NCBI RefSeq assembly: GCF_006170445.1
Contig: NZ_VCNA01000004.1
Coordinates: forward strand, 124,001 to 188,000
DNA from: Brevibacillus dissolubilis
Lineage (GTDB): Bacteria; Bacillota; Bacilli; Brevibacillales; Brevibacillaceae
Length of the DNA stretch: 64,000 nucleotides
Direction: 5' to 3'
Part shown: positions 51,011 through 59,397 of the stretch, piece after piece
Layout of the letters: each line of letters starts with the position of its first letter
Position numbering within the stretch: position 1 is the first letter of the stretch
Notes under the pieces: generated by a model
Told to the model about the DNA's origin: nothing
The model's database searches: none
What the model saw: only the letters and a program-made list of their open reading frames with translations
Translations under genes and position numbers: made by a program

Positions 51011-52552
51011 TTATACAGGGTAGACCGAGTGTTTGCGGTCTGTAAATACTTGCTGCTTGCTGCTGTATGCGGTAAATCGGGTGATCAGTTCGCGGCGCAG
51101 CTCGGATGGTGGAACGATTCCATCGACGATCAGGTTGGAAGCAAGCAGGTAGATGTCGATATCCTCCTGGTACTCTTTGCGCTTCTCCATAATGAAGGCT
51201 TGGCGCTCTTGCGGATCTTCAATCGCTTGGATTTTGTTGCTGTAGACCGCATTGACCGCAGCTTCTGGACCCATTACGGCGATTTGTGCATTAGGCAGTG
51301 CGAGGCAAGCGTCTGGTTCGAATGCGGAGCTGGCCATAGCGTACAGACCTGCGCCGTATGCTTTGCGGACGATGACGGAGATTTTTGGCACAGTAGCTTC
51401 TGCCATCGCGGAGATCATCTTCGCACCGTGGCGGATGATACCTGCGCGCTCTACCGCTGTCCCGATCATGAAGCCTGGTACGTCAGCGAGGAACAGAACC
51501 GGGATGTTGAATGCATCGCAAAGCGTGATGAAACGGGCCGCTTTGTCAGCGGAATCACCGAACAGCACACCCCCTTTTACACGCGGTTGGTTGGCAATGA
51601 TCCCGACCGCTTTCCCGTCGAGGCGGGCCAGACCGGTTACGAGCTCTTGGGCGAACAGCTTTTTGATTTCGAAGAAGGAGCCTTCATCCACCAGTGCATC
51701 GATGAAATCATGCATGTTGAACGGAGCGTTTTGGTTTTCTGGAATGATGGTGGTGATATCTTTTGCATTCGGGTTTGGTGCTTTGCCCTCGATAACTGGC
51801 GGTTTTTCGGTGTAGTTGGCAGGGAAGAAGGACAGGTGACGGCGTGCTGCTGCCAGTGCTTCCTCTTCATTCGCTGCGAGTACGTCACCCACACCGCTGA
51901 CAGAGCAGTGCATACGGGCGCCGCCCAGTTCTTCGAGCGTCACTTTTTCACCGATGACCATCTCCGCCATGCGTGGGGAACCGAGGTACATGCTGGCATT
52001 TTTGTCTACCATGATCACGATGTCGCAGAATGCCGGGATATAGGCGCCACCTGCGGCAGATGGTCCGAACAGAACGCAGACTTGCGGGATTTTACCGGAG
52101 AGCTTCACTTGATTGTAGAAAATGCGGCCCGCACCACGGCGGCCTGGGAACATCTCCAGCTGGTCGGTGATGCGTGCACCTGCGGAGTCTACGAGATAAA
52201 CCATTGGGACGCGCATTTTTTCAGCGGTCTCTTGAATACGAATGATTTTTTCTACGGTACGGGAGCCCCAAGAACCTGCTTTTACCGTGGAGTCATTGGC
52301 CATGACGCAGACGGTTTGGCCGTTTACTTTACCGATTCCGGTCACAACGCCGTCGGCAGGCAGGTCACCTGCGGTAAAGTTGGCGAACAGGCCGTCTTCG
52401 AGCATAAAGCTTTCGTCGTCAAACAACAGCTTCAGGCGGTCGCGGACGAAGAGTTTGTTTTGTTCTTTATTTTTGACGTGGTATTTTTCATCGCCGCCCT
52501 TGTGAATCTCGGCAATGCGCTCACGCAGGGTATCTTCAAATTGGTTGCTCAT
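51011..52552 (-). CDS. yngE: acyl-CoA carboxylase carboxyltransferase subunit (YngE type)
   Basis: 513 aa carboxyltransferase with fused alpha/beta domains. Contains the acyl-CoA and biotin pocket motifs VYLVDSAGARITDQLEMFPGRRGAGRIFYN, FGPSAAGGAYIPAFCDIVIMV, LFLADVPGFMIGTAVERAGII and KAYGAGLYAM. Together with the biotin carboxylase and carrier protein upstream it forms a methylcrotonyl/propionyl-type carboxylase. ATG 52552 follows AAGGAGG; the frame is open upstream but has no start signal. Last gene of the five-gene operon. Confidence 0.93.
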   Translation of the reverse strand: MSNQFEDTLRERIAEIHKGGDEKYHVKNKEQNKLFVRDRLKLLFDDESFMLEDGLFANFTAGDLPADGVVTGIGKVNGQTVCVMANDSTVKAGSWGSRTVEKIIRIQETAEKMRVPMVYLVDSAGARITDQLEMFPGRRGAGRIFYNQVKLSGKIPQVCVLFGPSAAGGAYIPAFCDIVIMVDKNASMYLGSPRMAEMVIGEKVTLEELGGARMHCSVSGVGDVLAANEEEALAAARRHLSFFPANYTEKPPVIEGKAPNPNAKDITTIIPENQNAPFNMHDFIDALVDEGSFFEIKKLFAQELVTGLARLDGKAVGIIANQPRVKGGVLFGDSADKAARFITLCDAFNIPVLFLADVPGFMIGTAVERAGIIRHGAKMISAMAEATVPKISVIVRKAYGAGLYAMASSAFEPDACLALPNAQIAVMGPEAAVNAVYSNKIQAIEDPQERQAFIMEKRKEYQEDIDIYLLASNLIVDGIVPPSELRRELITRFTAYSSKQQVFTDRKHSVYPV

Positions 52553-52628
52553 AGGAGTACCTCCTTTGGTTTCGTAAATCCGTACAGGTGATTCGAACGG
52601 GTAAAAAGAATCGTGTGGAGCGCATCCT

Positions 52629-53402
52629 CTATTCGCCGCGGTAGACTGGTTTGCGCTTTTCTTTGAACGCTTCGAGGCCCTCCAGACGGTCTTTGGTCGG
52701 GATGGTGATCGCGTACGCATTGCTCTCGATGGCAAGACCGGTCGCCAAATCTACTTCCATCCCAAAATCGATGGCGTATTTGGCTTGGGCCAGTGCGATT
52801 GGAGCGTTGGCGATGATCTCGTTGGCAAGCTCGACCGCTGTGTTGATCACTTCCGCCTGTGGCACGATGCGGTTGACAAGACCAATCTGTAGTGCCTCTT
52901 GCGCGCTGATGCGGCGGGCGGTGAAGATCAGTTCTTTTGCCTTGGCTTTGCCGACGATGCGCGGCAGACGCTGTGTCCCGCCCGCACCTGGGATGATGCC
53001 AAGCGAGGTCTCGGTCAGCCCCATCTGTGCAGTCTCGCTCATCACGCGCAGGTCGCAAGAGAGTGCAAGCTCCGTCCCGCCGCCAAAAGCAGCTCCGTTG
53101 ATCGCTGCGATGATCGGCTTGGGCAGACGCTCCAGTTCGGTGAAGGTATCACGGATCAGACGGATGAAGCGTTGTACCTGCTGCTCGGTCATCGTGCGGC
53201 GTTCCTTGAGGTCGGCTCCGGCGCAGAAGGCTTTTTCCCCCGCACCTGTCACGATGACGGCACGCACCTCTTTATCCAGTGCGATCTCAGCGATGTGTTC
53301 ACGCATCGTCGCAAGTGTATCAACATTCAAACAGTTAAAAACCTCTGGACGCTCAATCGTCAGAAACCCGATCTGTCCTTCTTTGCGAAACGTAACTGTC
53401 AT
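52629..53402 (-). CDS. yngF: enoyl-CoA hydratase (YngF type)
   Basis: 257 aa crotonase. Oxyanion-hole motifs AGEKAFCAGADLKER and AINGAAFGGGTELALSCDLRV, and the catalytic glutamate region ETSLGIIPGAGGTQRLPRIVG. In this operon it is likely the 3-methylglutaconyl-CoA hydratase between carboxylase and HMG-CoA lyase. 21 bases after the lyase gene. Confidence 0.92.
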   Translation of the reverse strand: MTVTFRKEGQIGFLTIERPEVFNCLNVDTLATMREHIAEIALDKEVRAVIVTGAGEKAFCAGADLKERRTMTEQQVQRFIRLIRDTFTELERLPKPIIAAINGAAFGGGTELALSCDLRVMSETAQMGLTETSLGIIPGAGGTQRLPRIVGKAKAKELIFTARRISAQEALQIGLVNRIVPQAEVINTAVELANEIIANAPIALAQAKYAIDFGMEVDLATGLAIESNAYAITIPTKDRLEGLEAFKEKRKPVYRGE

Positions 53403-53423
53403 GCTCGCTTACCTCCCCTTCCG

Positions 53424-54320
53424 TCAGTTGCACGCCTGGGCGATGTTGGCCTGCAGCACTTTGGATGGCAGGGTTCGGCCCAGTTGGTTTTGGATATAAA
53501 GTCCGGCTTGGGTCAGCTTGCCCTCATCGACACCTGTCTCATAGCCCATGCCGTGTAACAGATAGACCAAATCCTCTGTCGAAATATTGCCGGATGCCCC
53601 CGGTGCATATGGACAGCCCCCGAGACCGCCGATGGAAGAATCCAGGATGCGGATGCCTTCCTCCAGAGCTGCCACCACATTGGCGAGCCCTGTCCCACGT
53701 GTATCATGGAAATGTCCGGCCAGACGCTCTGCACCGAATTCACGGACAAGCGCCGCGAATTTCTCATGTACTTGGAGAGGGGTCGCCACTCCGATGGTAT
53801 CGCCGATTGAGACCTCGAAGCAGCCCATCTCAAACAATGCCTCTGTCACTCTGAGCGACTGCTCAATCGGTACGTTGCCCTCATAAGGACAGCCGAACAC
53901 GGTGGAGACATATCCGCGTACGCGCAATCCTAAGCCTGTCGCTTCTTTGACCACTTCCGCCAGTACAGGGAAGGTGTCTTCGATGGTTTTATTGATATTG
54001 CTCATATTATGCTTTTCACTGGCAGACATGAAGACGGCCACTTCTTGGAGACGGGTTTCTTTGACCCGCTCCAACCCGCGCAGATTGGGCACGAGTGCAC
54101 TGTAAGTGACACCCGGCCCAAAGGTGATGCCGTTCATCACCTCGACGGCGTCCGCGAGCTGCGGAATCCATTTCGGGTTGACGAACGACGTCGCCTCGAT
54201 GCGCGTGAGGCCCGCCGCCGCAAGATGGTTGATCAGTTGGATTTTGTCCGGGGTGGCTACGACCTCTTTTTCATTCTGCAAGCCGTCGCGCGGCCCCACT
54301 TCCACGATTTGTACCTTCAT
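53424..54320 (-). CDS. yngG: hydroxymethylglutaryl-CoA lyase
   Basis: 298 aa TIM-barrel lyase that splits HMG-CoA to acetoacetate and acetyl-CoA. VQIVEVGPRDGLQNEKEV carries the family's EVGPRDGLQ motif; the flexible catalytic loop with Cys is GGLGGCPYAPGASGNISTEDLVY. GGGAG precedes ATG 54320. A leucine catabolism enzyme in the yng-type operon. Confidence 0.93.
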   Translation of the reverse strand: MKVQIVEVGPRDGLQNEKEVVATPDKIQLINHLAAAGLTRIEATSFVNPKWIPQLADAVEVMNGITFGPGVTYSALVPNLRGLERVKETRLQEVAVFMSASEKHNMSNINKTIEDTFPVLAEVVKEATGLGLRVRGYVSTVFGCPYEGNVPIEQSLRVTEALFEMGCFEVSIGDTIGVATPLQVHEKFAALVREFGAERLAGHFHDTRGTGLANVVAALEEGIRILDSSIGGLGGCPYAPGASGNISTEDLVYLLHGMGYETGVDEGKLTQAGLYIQNQLGRTLPSKVLQANIAQACN

Positions 54321-54392
54321 CGTGAACTCCCGCCTCTCCCTCTGCGTAAAATCCGACGAGCGAACGCTCAGTTGGTTTTCGCACAAATGAAA

Positions 54393-54605
54393 TTATTCGA
54401 GCACAAGCAATACATCGCCGTCATTAACGAAGTCGCCGATATTTACTTTTACTTCTGCTACTTTGCCGTCTGCATCTGCTTGCACAGGCACTTCCATTTT
54501 CATGGATTCGAGTACAACGACGTCTTGACCTGCGGATACGGTGTCACCTGCGTTTACCAATACATTGATGACTGTGCCTGCCATGTTAGCTGTTACGTTT
54601 TTCAT
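54393..54605 (-). CDS. yngHB: biotin/lipoyl attachment carrier protein
   Basis: 70 aa, biotinyl domain with the ESMKMEVP motif (biotin on K36). Single-domain carrier for the carboxylase between the biotin carboxylase and lyase genes. AAAGGAGG-like sequence precedes the start. Confidence 0.94.
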   Translation of the reverse strand: MKNVTANMAGTVINVLVNAGDTVSAGQDVVVLESMKMEVPVQADADGKVAEVKVNIGDFVNDGDVLLVLE

Positions 54606-54641
54606 AAGGATCGTCCTCCAGTTATGGGTTCGGTTTTGTGA

Positions 54642-55976
54642 CTACTTCTTTTTATTTTGAACAAATTGGGTGGTGTACAACCCTGCTTGGAAATCCTGAT
54701 CTGCCAAAACTTCTTGCAGGAACGTCAGGTTGGTCTTGATGCCGGAAATATGAAACGCTTTCAAAGCTTCTGATGCGCGTTGTACCGCTTCGGCTCTGTC
54801 TTGTCCACTGACGATTACCTTGGCGATCATCGGGTCATAGAACGGGGTGACCAATGTGCCTGCTTCTACACCGTCATCGATGCGTACATGCTCCATTACC
54901 GGTGGCTGATACTCTTCAATTTTACCAGGGGACGGCAAGAAAGTCACAGGGTCTTCTGCGTAGATCCGCACTTCGATGGCGTGACGGAGCGCTTTGACAT
55001 CTTCTTGTTTGAAGCAGAGCTCTTTGCCTTGCGCGATCTTGAGCTGCATTCTGACGAGATCCAGACCGGTCATCTCTTCGGTTACCGGGTGCTCTACTTG
55101 CAGGCGCGTGTTCATCTCCAGGAAGTAGAATGTCTTATTTTCATCCATGATGAACTCGACTGTACCAACACCTGTGTAGTTGACAGCGCGGGCTGCATTG
55201 ACAGCGGCCAGACAGATGCTCTCACGGGTCGCTGCATCGAGGAACGGAGACGGGCTTTCTTCGAGCACCTTTTGATGGCGGCGCTGGATGGAGCATTCGC
55301 GCTCAAGCAGGTGGAAGGTGTTGCCGTGTGTGTCCGCTACGATCTGTACCTCGATATGGTGCGGGTTCTGCACGAATTTTTCCAAGAACATCGTGTCATT
55401 ACCAAAGTATGCTTTGGCACGGCCTTTGGCAGACTGGAAGGCTTGGCGCAGTTCATCATCGCTGTTGCAGACCTGCATGCCGATTCCGCCGCCGCCTGCA
55501 CTTGCCTTGAGCATGACCGGATAGCCGATCTCTTGGGCACGGGCAATCGCTTCGTCTACGGAATCCATCTGACCTTCAAAGCCTGGTACGATCGGTACTC
55601 CGGCGTCACGCATGATCTGGCGTGCGGTTACTTTGTCCCCCATGCTGGCAATCACTTCAGGGGATGGACCGATGAAGGTAAGTCCCTCTTCGATACAGCG
55701 TCTGGCGAAGTTGGCATTCTCAGACAACAGGCCATAGCCTGGGTGAATCGCGTCGGCTCCAGTGGACTTCGCCGCCTGGATGATGGCTTCGATATTGAGG
55801 TAGCTTTGCGGTACAGGTGGCGGCCCGATGTGGACGGCTTCATCTGCTTCACGTACGAAAGGCATATCTTTATCTGCCTCTGAATGGACAGCGACAGTGG
55901 CGATTCCTTGTTCGTTACAAGTACGGATAATTCGTCTTGCGATCTCTCCACGGTTCGCAATCAGCACTTTTTGCAT
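54642..55976 (-). CDS. yngH: acyl-CoA carboxylase biotin carboxylase subunit
   Basis: 444 aa ATP-grasp biotin carboxylase. N-terminal KVLIANRGEIARRIIRT, ATP-grasp glycine loop KASAGGGGIGMQ, HIEVQIVADTHGN, ERECSIQRRHQKV and the EMNTRLQVEHPVTE catalytic segment. First gene of the yngH-yngHB-yngG-yngF-yngE order. In B. subtilis this operon is transcribed by SigE in the mother cell; no clear SigE promoter can be asserted here. Confidence 0.95.
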   Translation of the reverse strand: MQKVLIANRGEIARRIIRTCNEQGIATVAVHSEADKDMPFVREADEAVHIGPPPVPQSYLNIEAIIQAAKSTGADAIHPGYGLLSENANFARRCIEEGLTFIGPSPEVIASMGDKVTARQIMRDAGVPIVPGFEGQMDSVDEAIARAQEIGYPVMLKASAGGGGIGMQVCNSDDELRQAFQSAKGRAKAYFGNDTMFLEKFVQNPHHIEVQIVADTHGNTFHLLERECSIQRRHQKVLEESPSPFLDAATRESICLAAVNAARAVNYTGVGTVEFIMDENKTFYFLEMNTRLQVEHPVTEEMTGLDLVRMQLKIAQGKELCFKQEDVKALRHAIEVRIYAEDPVTFLPSPGKIEEYQPPVMEHVRIDDGVEAGTLVTPFYDPMIAKVIVSGQDRAEAVQRASEALKAFHISGIKTNLTFLQEVLADQDFQAGLYTTQFVQNKKK

Positions 55977-56182
55977 AGGTACTCTCCCTTCCTTGATGTT
56001 GAAGTGTGTTACCCCTATTTTGCCATTTCTCTCGGGAATGTTCTAGCAGGAATTAAAAAAATCTTTGCAAAAATGACACGTTGCCAAAAAAACATCCAAC
56101 ATGCTCCAATCCGGTAGAGAATTTCAAGGGTATTTTGTGTATAATAAAGTTGGTATTTTCGGATTGAGAGGGGGCTTTATTC

Positions 56183-56650
56183 ATGTATGAAGTAAAACGC
56201 TTGCGCATCAACTACAAGACGCTGGAAGAGTTTCAAAGGTTTCGTGAGTTCGGCTTGGAAGAGCTTTCGATGAAAGAAGATCTCGAAGCCAACATCGTGG
56301 AAAACGATTCCGACTCCCCTTTTTACGGGATTTACGATGACGGTCGTCTGGTAGCCAGAATGAGCATGTATAAAATCGACGGCAAATATGACCGTTATTT
56401 TGAACCGGCACAGGATTACTTCGAGCTGTGGAAATTCGAAGTTCTGCCTGAGTATCGCGGTAAAGATATGGGTACAGCCTTGGTGGAGCACGCGAAGAGC
56501 TTCGGTCTGCCGATCAAGACCAACTCCCGCTGCCGCGCTGACGAGTTCTGGAACAAAATGGGCTTCGTCGCGGTGAAGTACAATCCGGTACGTGACCGTG
56601 GGGAGAACCCGTACGTATGGCTGCCGGAAGGCGTTACCATGCAGGAATAG
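56183..56650 (+). CDS. ylbP: GNAT-family acetyltransferase YlbP
   Basis: 155 aa. GNAT motif A: FEVLPEYRGKDMGTALVEHAKSFG; then KTNSRCRADEFWNKMGFVAV. This is the YlbP family, whose target is unknown. Divergent neighbours with the panE-like cluster keep the B. subtilis ylbO-ylbP-ylbQ content. A TATAAT lies at 56140-56145 upstream; GAGAGGGGG before the ATG. Confidence 0.9.
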   Translation: MYEVKRLRINYKTLEEFQRFREFGLEELSMKEDLEANIVENDSDSPFYGIYDDGRLVARMSMYKIDGKYDRYFEPAQDYFELWKFEVLPEYRGKDMGTALVEHAKSFGLPIKTNSRCRADEFWNKMGFVAVKYNPVRDRGENPYVWLPEGVTMQE

Positions 56651-56685
56651 TCCGGTACTCGGATCACGGACAATCCAACCAAAAC

Positions 56686-56718
56686 GAAGAAGCGGTCATG
56701 TCACCGCTTCTTTTTTTT
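56686..56718. terminator. bidirectional terminator between ylbP and ylbO
   Basis: 8-bp-plus stem GAAGCGGT/ACCGCTTC with TTTTTTTT on the plus side; A-rich on the other side, giving T-rich RNA for the convergent gene. Confidence 0.85.
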
Positions 56719-56725
56719 ATGTCTG

Positions 56726-57448
56726 CTATTCGATTCGCTCCAGATTGCCGTTGGGGTCCATTTTGAAAATGGCTTTGTCGTTCTCCTCTTCTTTGAGGAA
56801 CGCCATTTTGCGGGCACGGTCCACGATTTGGACCAGCGCTTTATAATCTTCGCTGACATCTTGGGTTTTTTGTAGGTCTTTTTTGATCTGCTCGTTTTCT
56901 TCACGCAGGGCACGAAGCTCCTTGCTCTGTGCTTCATAATCACGCTCCAGCTGCTTGAAGCGGCGGAGAATTTCTTTTTGCCCGGTCAGGAAACGGATGA
57001 CAGAATCAATCTGCAGCTCATCTGTTTCGACGAAGGCGGTGCTGGATGCAGATACGGGTGCAGGTGCAGGAATTGATGCTTTGGCCTGCGACGCTTTTGC
57101 CACCGGGACCTCGACTGGCTCCTCTTCTTCATACACAGCGGCGGGCGCTTTGGTCTCTTCGGCTTCCGCCACAAAAGCAGCATCATCCGCGAATTCGGTC
57201 TGAGCCACCTTACCCAGTTTTTTCATTTGCTGTCGCTGACTTTTTGCAATCGCAATGGCTGCTTCGTACTGTTTGCGGACGGTGCTGTTCCAGCGAAATC
57301 CGCACGCGGCAGCCGTCCGCCCGAGGCGCTGGCCGACTTCCTCGAATGCAGCTAATTGTGTGCTTCCTTCGCGGATATGGCGCAGCGTGACTTCGGCCAG
57401 CACCAGATCATCGTCTTCCGTCCACGCATCTTGTCTTGAGGCTACCAT
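56726..57448 (-). CDS. ylbO: RsfA-family transcription factor YlbO
   Basis: 240 aa. N-terminal Myb/SANT-like domain (WTEDDDLVLAEVTLRHIREGSTQLAAFEEVGQRLGRTAAACGFRWNSTVRKQYEAAI), typical of the RsfA family of forespore regulators, and a C-terminal coiled coil (FLTGQKEILRRFKQLERDYEAQSKELRALREENEQIKKDLQKTQDVSED). The centre is Ala/Pro/Glu-rich. Convergent with ylbP. Confidence 0.88.
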   Translation of the reverse strand: MVASRQDAWTEDDDLVLAEVTLRHIREGSTQLAAFEEVGQRLGRTAAACGFRWNSTVRKQYEAAIAIAKSQRQQMKKLGKVAQTEFADDAAFVAEAEETKAPAAVYEEEEPVEVPVAKASQAKASIPAPAPVSASSTAFVETDELQIDSVIRFLTGQKEILRRFKQLERDYEAQSKELRALREENEQIKKDLQKTQDVSEDYKALVQIVDRARKMAFLKEEENDKAIFKMDPNGNLERIE

Positions 57449-57601
57449 ATATGATGTCCCTCCCGAATTTTTCTAATGAAAACGATTTACTTTATACCTA
57501 TGCTCTTATGTGCATTCATAGAATCGCTTTTACTAGAAAAAAGTATCTCCAGACAAGGTATGATTTAAACGGAAGGGATAATCTATCTAGAACCTCTCAT
57601 C

Positions 57602-58360
57602 TTACTTTTTTTCTAAAAATTGGTTAACGACTCCGACATGCTGCTCCGTTCCCCACATCTGCGCGCACTGCCGCACTTCCCGCTCGATCCGCTCCTGATA
57701 CGGCACCCCTTGCTTCTTCCATTGAACAAGTCTCATATAAGCTTCGATACTCTCTAGCGGCTGACGGGCTATCTTGCCGGCAAACTCGTACACGTCCCCT
57801 GACAACGCATCTTCTGAACTAACATGATCGATAAAACCTAGTTCCAATGCCTTGCTTGCTGTTAGTCTTTCTCCTGTCAAAAGCAGGCTCAGCGCCTGTG
57901 AATCCGAGAGTTTGGCCAACAGCCGACTGCCCCCGCCCCATCCGGTGGTGATGTGCATCGTGACTTGTACAAAGCCGATTTTGGCACGCTCACTCGCGTA
58001 TCGGAACGTGCAGGACGTGGCAAACTCACACCCGCCCCCGATCGCCGCCCCGTTGATCATCGCAATGGTCGGCTTCGGATACTGATCGATTTCGGTTAAT
58101 AGACGGGCTGCTTTATGTAATAACGGATGGGCCTGCTCCTCCCCCCGCACAGCGAGAAACTGCTCCAGGTCACCCCCAGAGATGAAGGCATTCCCCGCAC
58201 CGGTAAAGACAATGACTTTGACCGCCGGATCGTTTTTATATTCATCGAGCACCGTATGAAGCTCGTCTACCATCCCAAGACTGATGGCATTACGTACTTC
58301 TGGCCGGTTGAATGTAATCGTGGCAATCCCATTTTCAACGTGATTCAGTATGGTATTCAT
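57602..58360 (-). CDS. enoyl-CoA hydratase/isomerase family protein
   Basis: 252 aa crotonase. Oxyanion motifs GAGNAFISGGDLEQF and MINGAAIGGGCEFATSCTFRYA. The usual catalytic Glu region reads MHITTGWGGGSRLL, so the exact reaction is unclear. Second crotonase in the window. It is expressed from its own 5' region, just downstream of repeat element B. Confidence 0.88.
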   Translation of the reverse strand: MNTILNHVENGIATITFNRPEVRNAISLGMVDELHTVLDEYKNDPAVKVIVFTGAGNAFISGGDLEQFLAVRGEEQAHPLLHKAARLLTEIDQYPKPTIAMINGAAIGGGCEFATSCTFRYASERAKIGFVQVTMHITTGWGGGSRLLAKLSDSQALSLLLTGERLTASKALELGFIDHVSSEDALSGDVYEFAGKIARQPLESIEAYMRLVQWKKQGVPYQERIEREVRQCAQMWGTEQHVGVVNQFLEKK

Positions 58361-58441
58361 GGGGTAATCCTCTCCGTATCCTTTTTTCCTTATTTTATCT
58401 TACTTTTGAAAGAGCTTTCACCACTTTTATATTTCTTTTTT

Positions 58442-58747
58442 GTCTCTTTGCATTTCTTTTTGGTTCTGCGGCCCCGCTGGGAGGATGAGCCGGGTTCCCG
58501 TGCAAGCCTCTTTTAAACCCCTCACCCAGCGAAGGAAAAAGAAAGCTCAGCCCGCTTCTTTAGAATCCGCTCAGGGGCAAACGCTACGCTTGACTTCACT
58601 TCGAAGAAATTTTTGACCCGCCCTGTGCTTTCTTTTTCCGCAGCGGACAGTCAAATCTTCCCCCGTTGGGGTTTAAAGAAGGCGCGCACGGGAACCCGGC
58701 TCATCCTCCCTCCCCCAACCAGCCAAAAAAGCAAATGAAAAAGAGAC
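58442..58747 (-). repeat. structured repeat element, copy B
   Basis: Same family as copies A and C, with sense on the minus strand (AGCGGACAGTC on plus at 58642-58652). Helices on plus coordinates: P1 25 bp perfect, 58479-58503/58686-58710; P2 58512-58521/58668-58677; P3 13 bp perfect, 58534-58546/58627-58639. The outer arms extend to 58442 and 58747 with weaker pairing. The conserved GTTTGCCCCTGAGC block lies in the middle. It directly follows the terminator of the Spx-like gene and fills the 430-base gap before the enoyl-CoA hydratase gene. Confidence 0.78.
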
Positions 58748-58770
58748 GAAACTCACCGAGTCTCGTCTCT
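58741..58770 (-). terminator. terminator of the Spx-like gene
   Basis: Minus-strand GAGACGA/TCGTCTC stem with an inner ACT/AGT pairing, followed by TTTTTC. Its 3' arm and T-run are shared with the outer arm of element B. Confidence 0.75.
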
Positions 58771-58787
58771 TTCAAAGAAAGGCTATA

Positions 58788-59168
58788 TTACAAGAAAAAT
58801 TCTTTCATAGCAGAAGAATTATAACCCACGATCAAATGCTCACCATTCGTGAGGATCGGGCGCTTCAAGAGTGCTGGATCATCGCTGAGCATCTCCAGCA
58901 GTTCAGAAACAGTCATATCGTTAATATCTACATCAAGGTCTTTAAACTTCTGACTGCGTGTGGAAAGAAGTTCATCCAGACCGTTTTGGGTCATCTTAAC
59001 GATATCAAGCAATTCTTCTTTCGTCGGAGGATTTTTGAACAGGTGACGTTCCCGGTATGTCACGCCGTTTTCTGTCAGCCATGCTTTGGCTTTCCGACAG
59101 GATGTGCAGCTTGGATATGTGTAAAAGGTTAAGACGCTTTGGCTTTGACTTTGCAATGCTACTGCCAT
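58788..59168 (-). CDS. Spx/ArsC-family protein
   Basis: 126 aa. Thioredoxin-like ArsC/Spx fold with CTSCRKAKAWL near residue 19 (C-x2-C) and the distal RPILTNGEHLIVGYN. Spx relatives bind the RNA polymerase alpha subunit and respond to thiol stress; arsenate reductases of this family lack this CxxC placement. It may be an Spx/MgsR paralog. GGAGG precedes ATG 59168. Divergent from the SufR-like gene, with a palindrome over its promoter. Confidence 0.85.
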   Translation of the reverse strand: MAVALQSQSQSVLTFYTYPSCTSCRKAKAWLTENGVTYRERHLFKNPPTKEELLDIVKMTQNGLDELLSTRSQKFKDLDVDINDMTVSELLEMLSDDPALLKRPILTNGEHLIVGYNSSAMKEFFL

Positions 59169-59242
59169 AATCCATTCCTCCATTTTTAGCAGAGTGATAT
59201 GTCAGTCTTTAAAATCACTTTTGACTTTAAATTATATAGTAA

Positions 59243-59272
59243 ATTCTATTCCGAAATTAAATACTATGTCAA
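59243..59272 (-). promoter_or_regulatory. promoter of the Spx-like gene
   Basis: Minus-strand TTGACA (59267-59272), 18-base spacer, TAGAAT (59243-59248). The -35 lies at the exact centre of the 28-bp palindrome. Confidence 0.55.
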
Positions 59273-59283
59273 TAGTGTTTAAT
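59256..59283. promoter_or_regulatory. 28-bp palindrome, probable operator
   Basis: ATTAAATACTA-N6-TAGTGTTTAAT: 11-base arms with 10 complementary positions, spaced by TGTCAA, which is the -35 box of the Spx-like gene read on the minus strand. A natural site for a dimeric repressor, most simply the divergently encoded winged-helix protein. Confidence 0.6.
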
Positions 59284-59334
59284 ATAAAATCTTTCGTCAT
59301 TTCTTGCTAATGTGCCAAATTTGTCAGTTATCGC

Positions 59335-59363
59335 TTAACATCGGCGGCAAAATGGGCTACACT
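59335..59363 (+). promoter_or_regulatory. promoter of the SufR-like gene
   Basis: TTAACA, 17-base spacer, TACACT; 34 bases before the ATG. Confidence 0.6.
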
Positions 59364-59397
59364 AAGAGTTAAAATGTATTTTGAAAGGGGCGAGGGC

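Noticed and set aside
51029-52591. 520-codon plus-strand frame
   Set aside because: Antisense of the carboxyltransferase gene; composition is a codon-bias shadow of the other strand.
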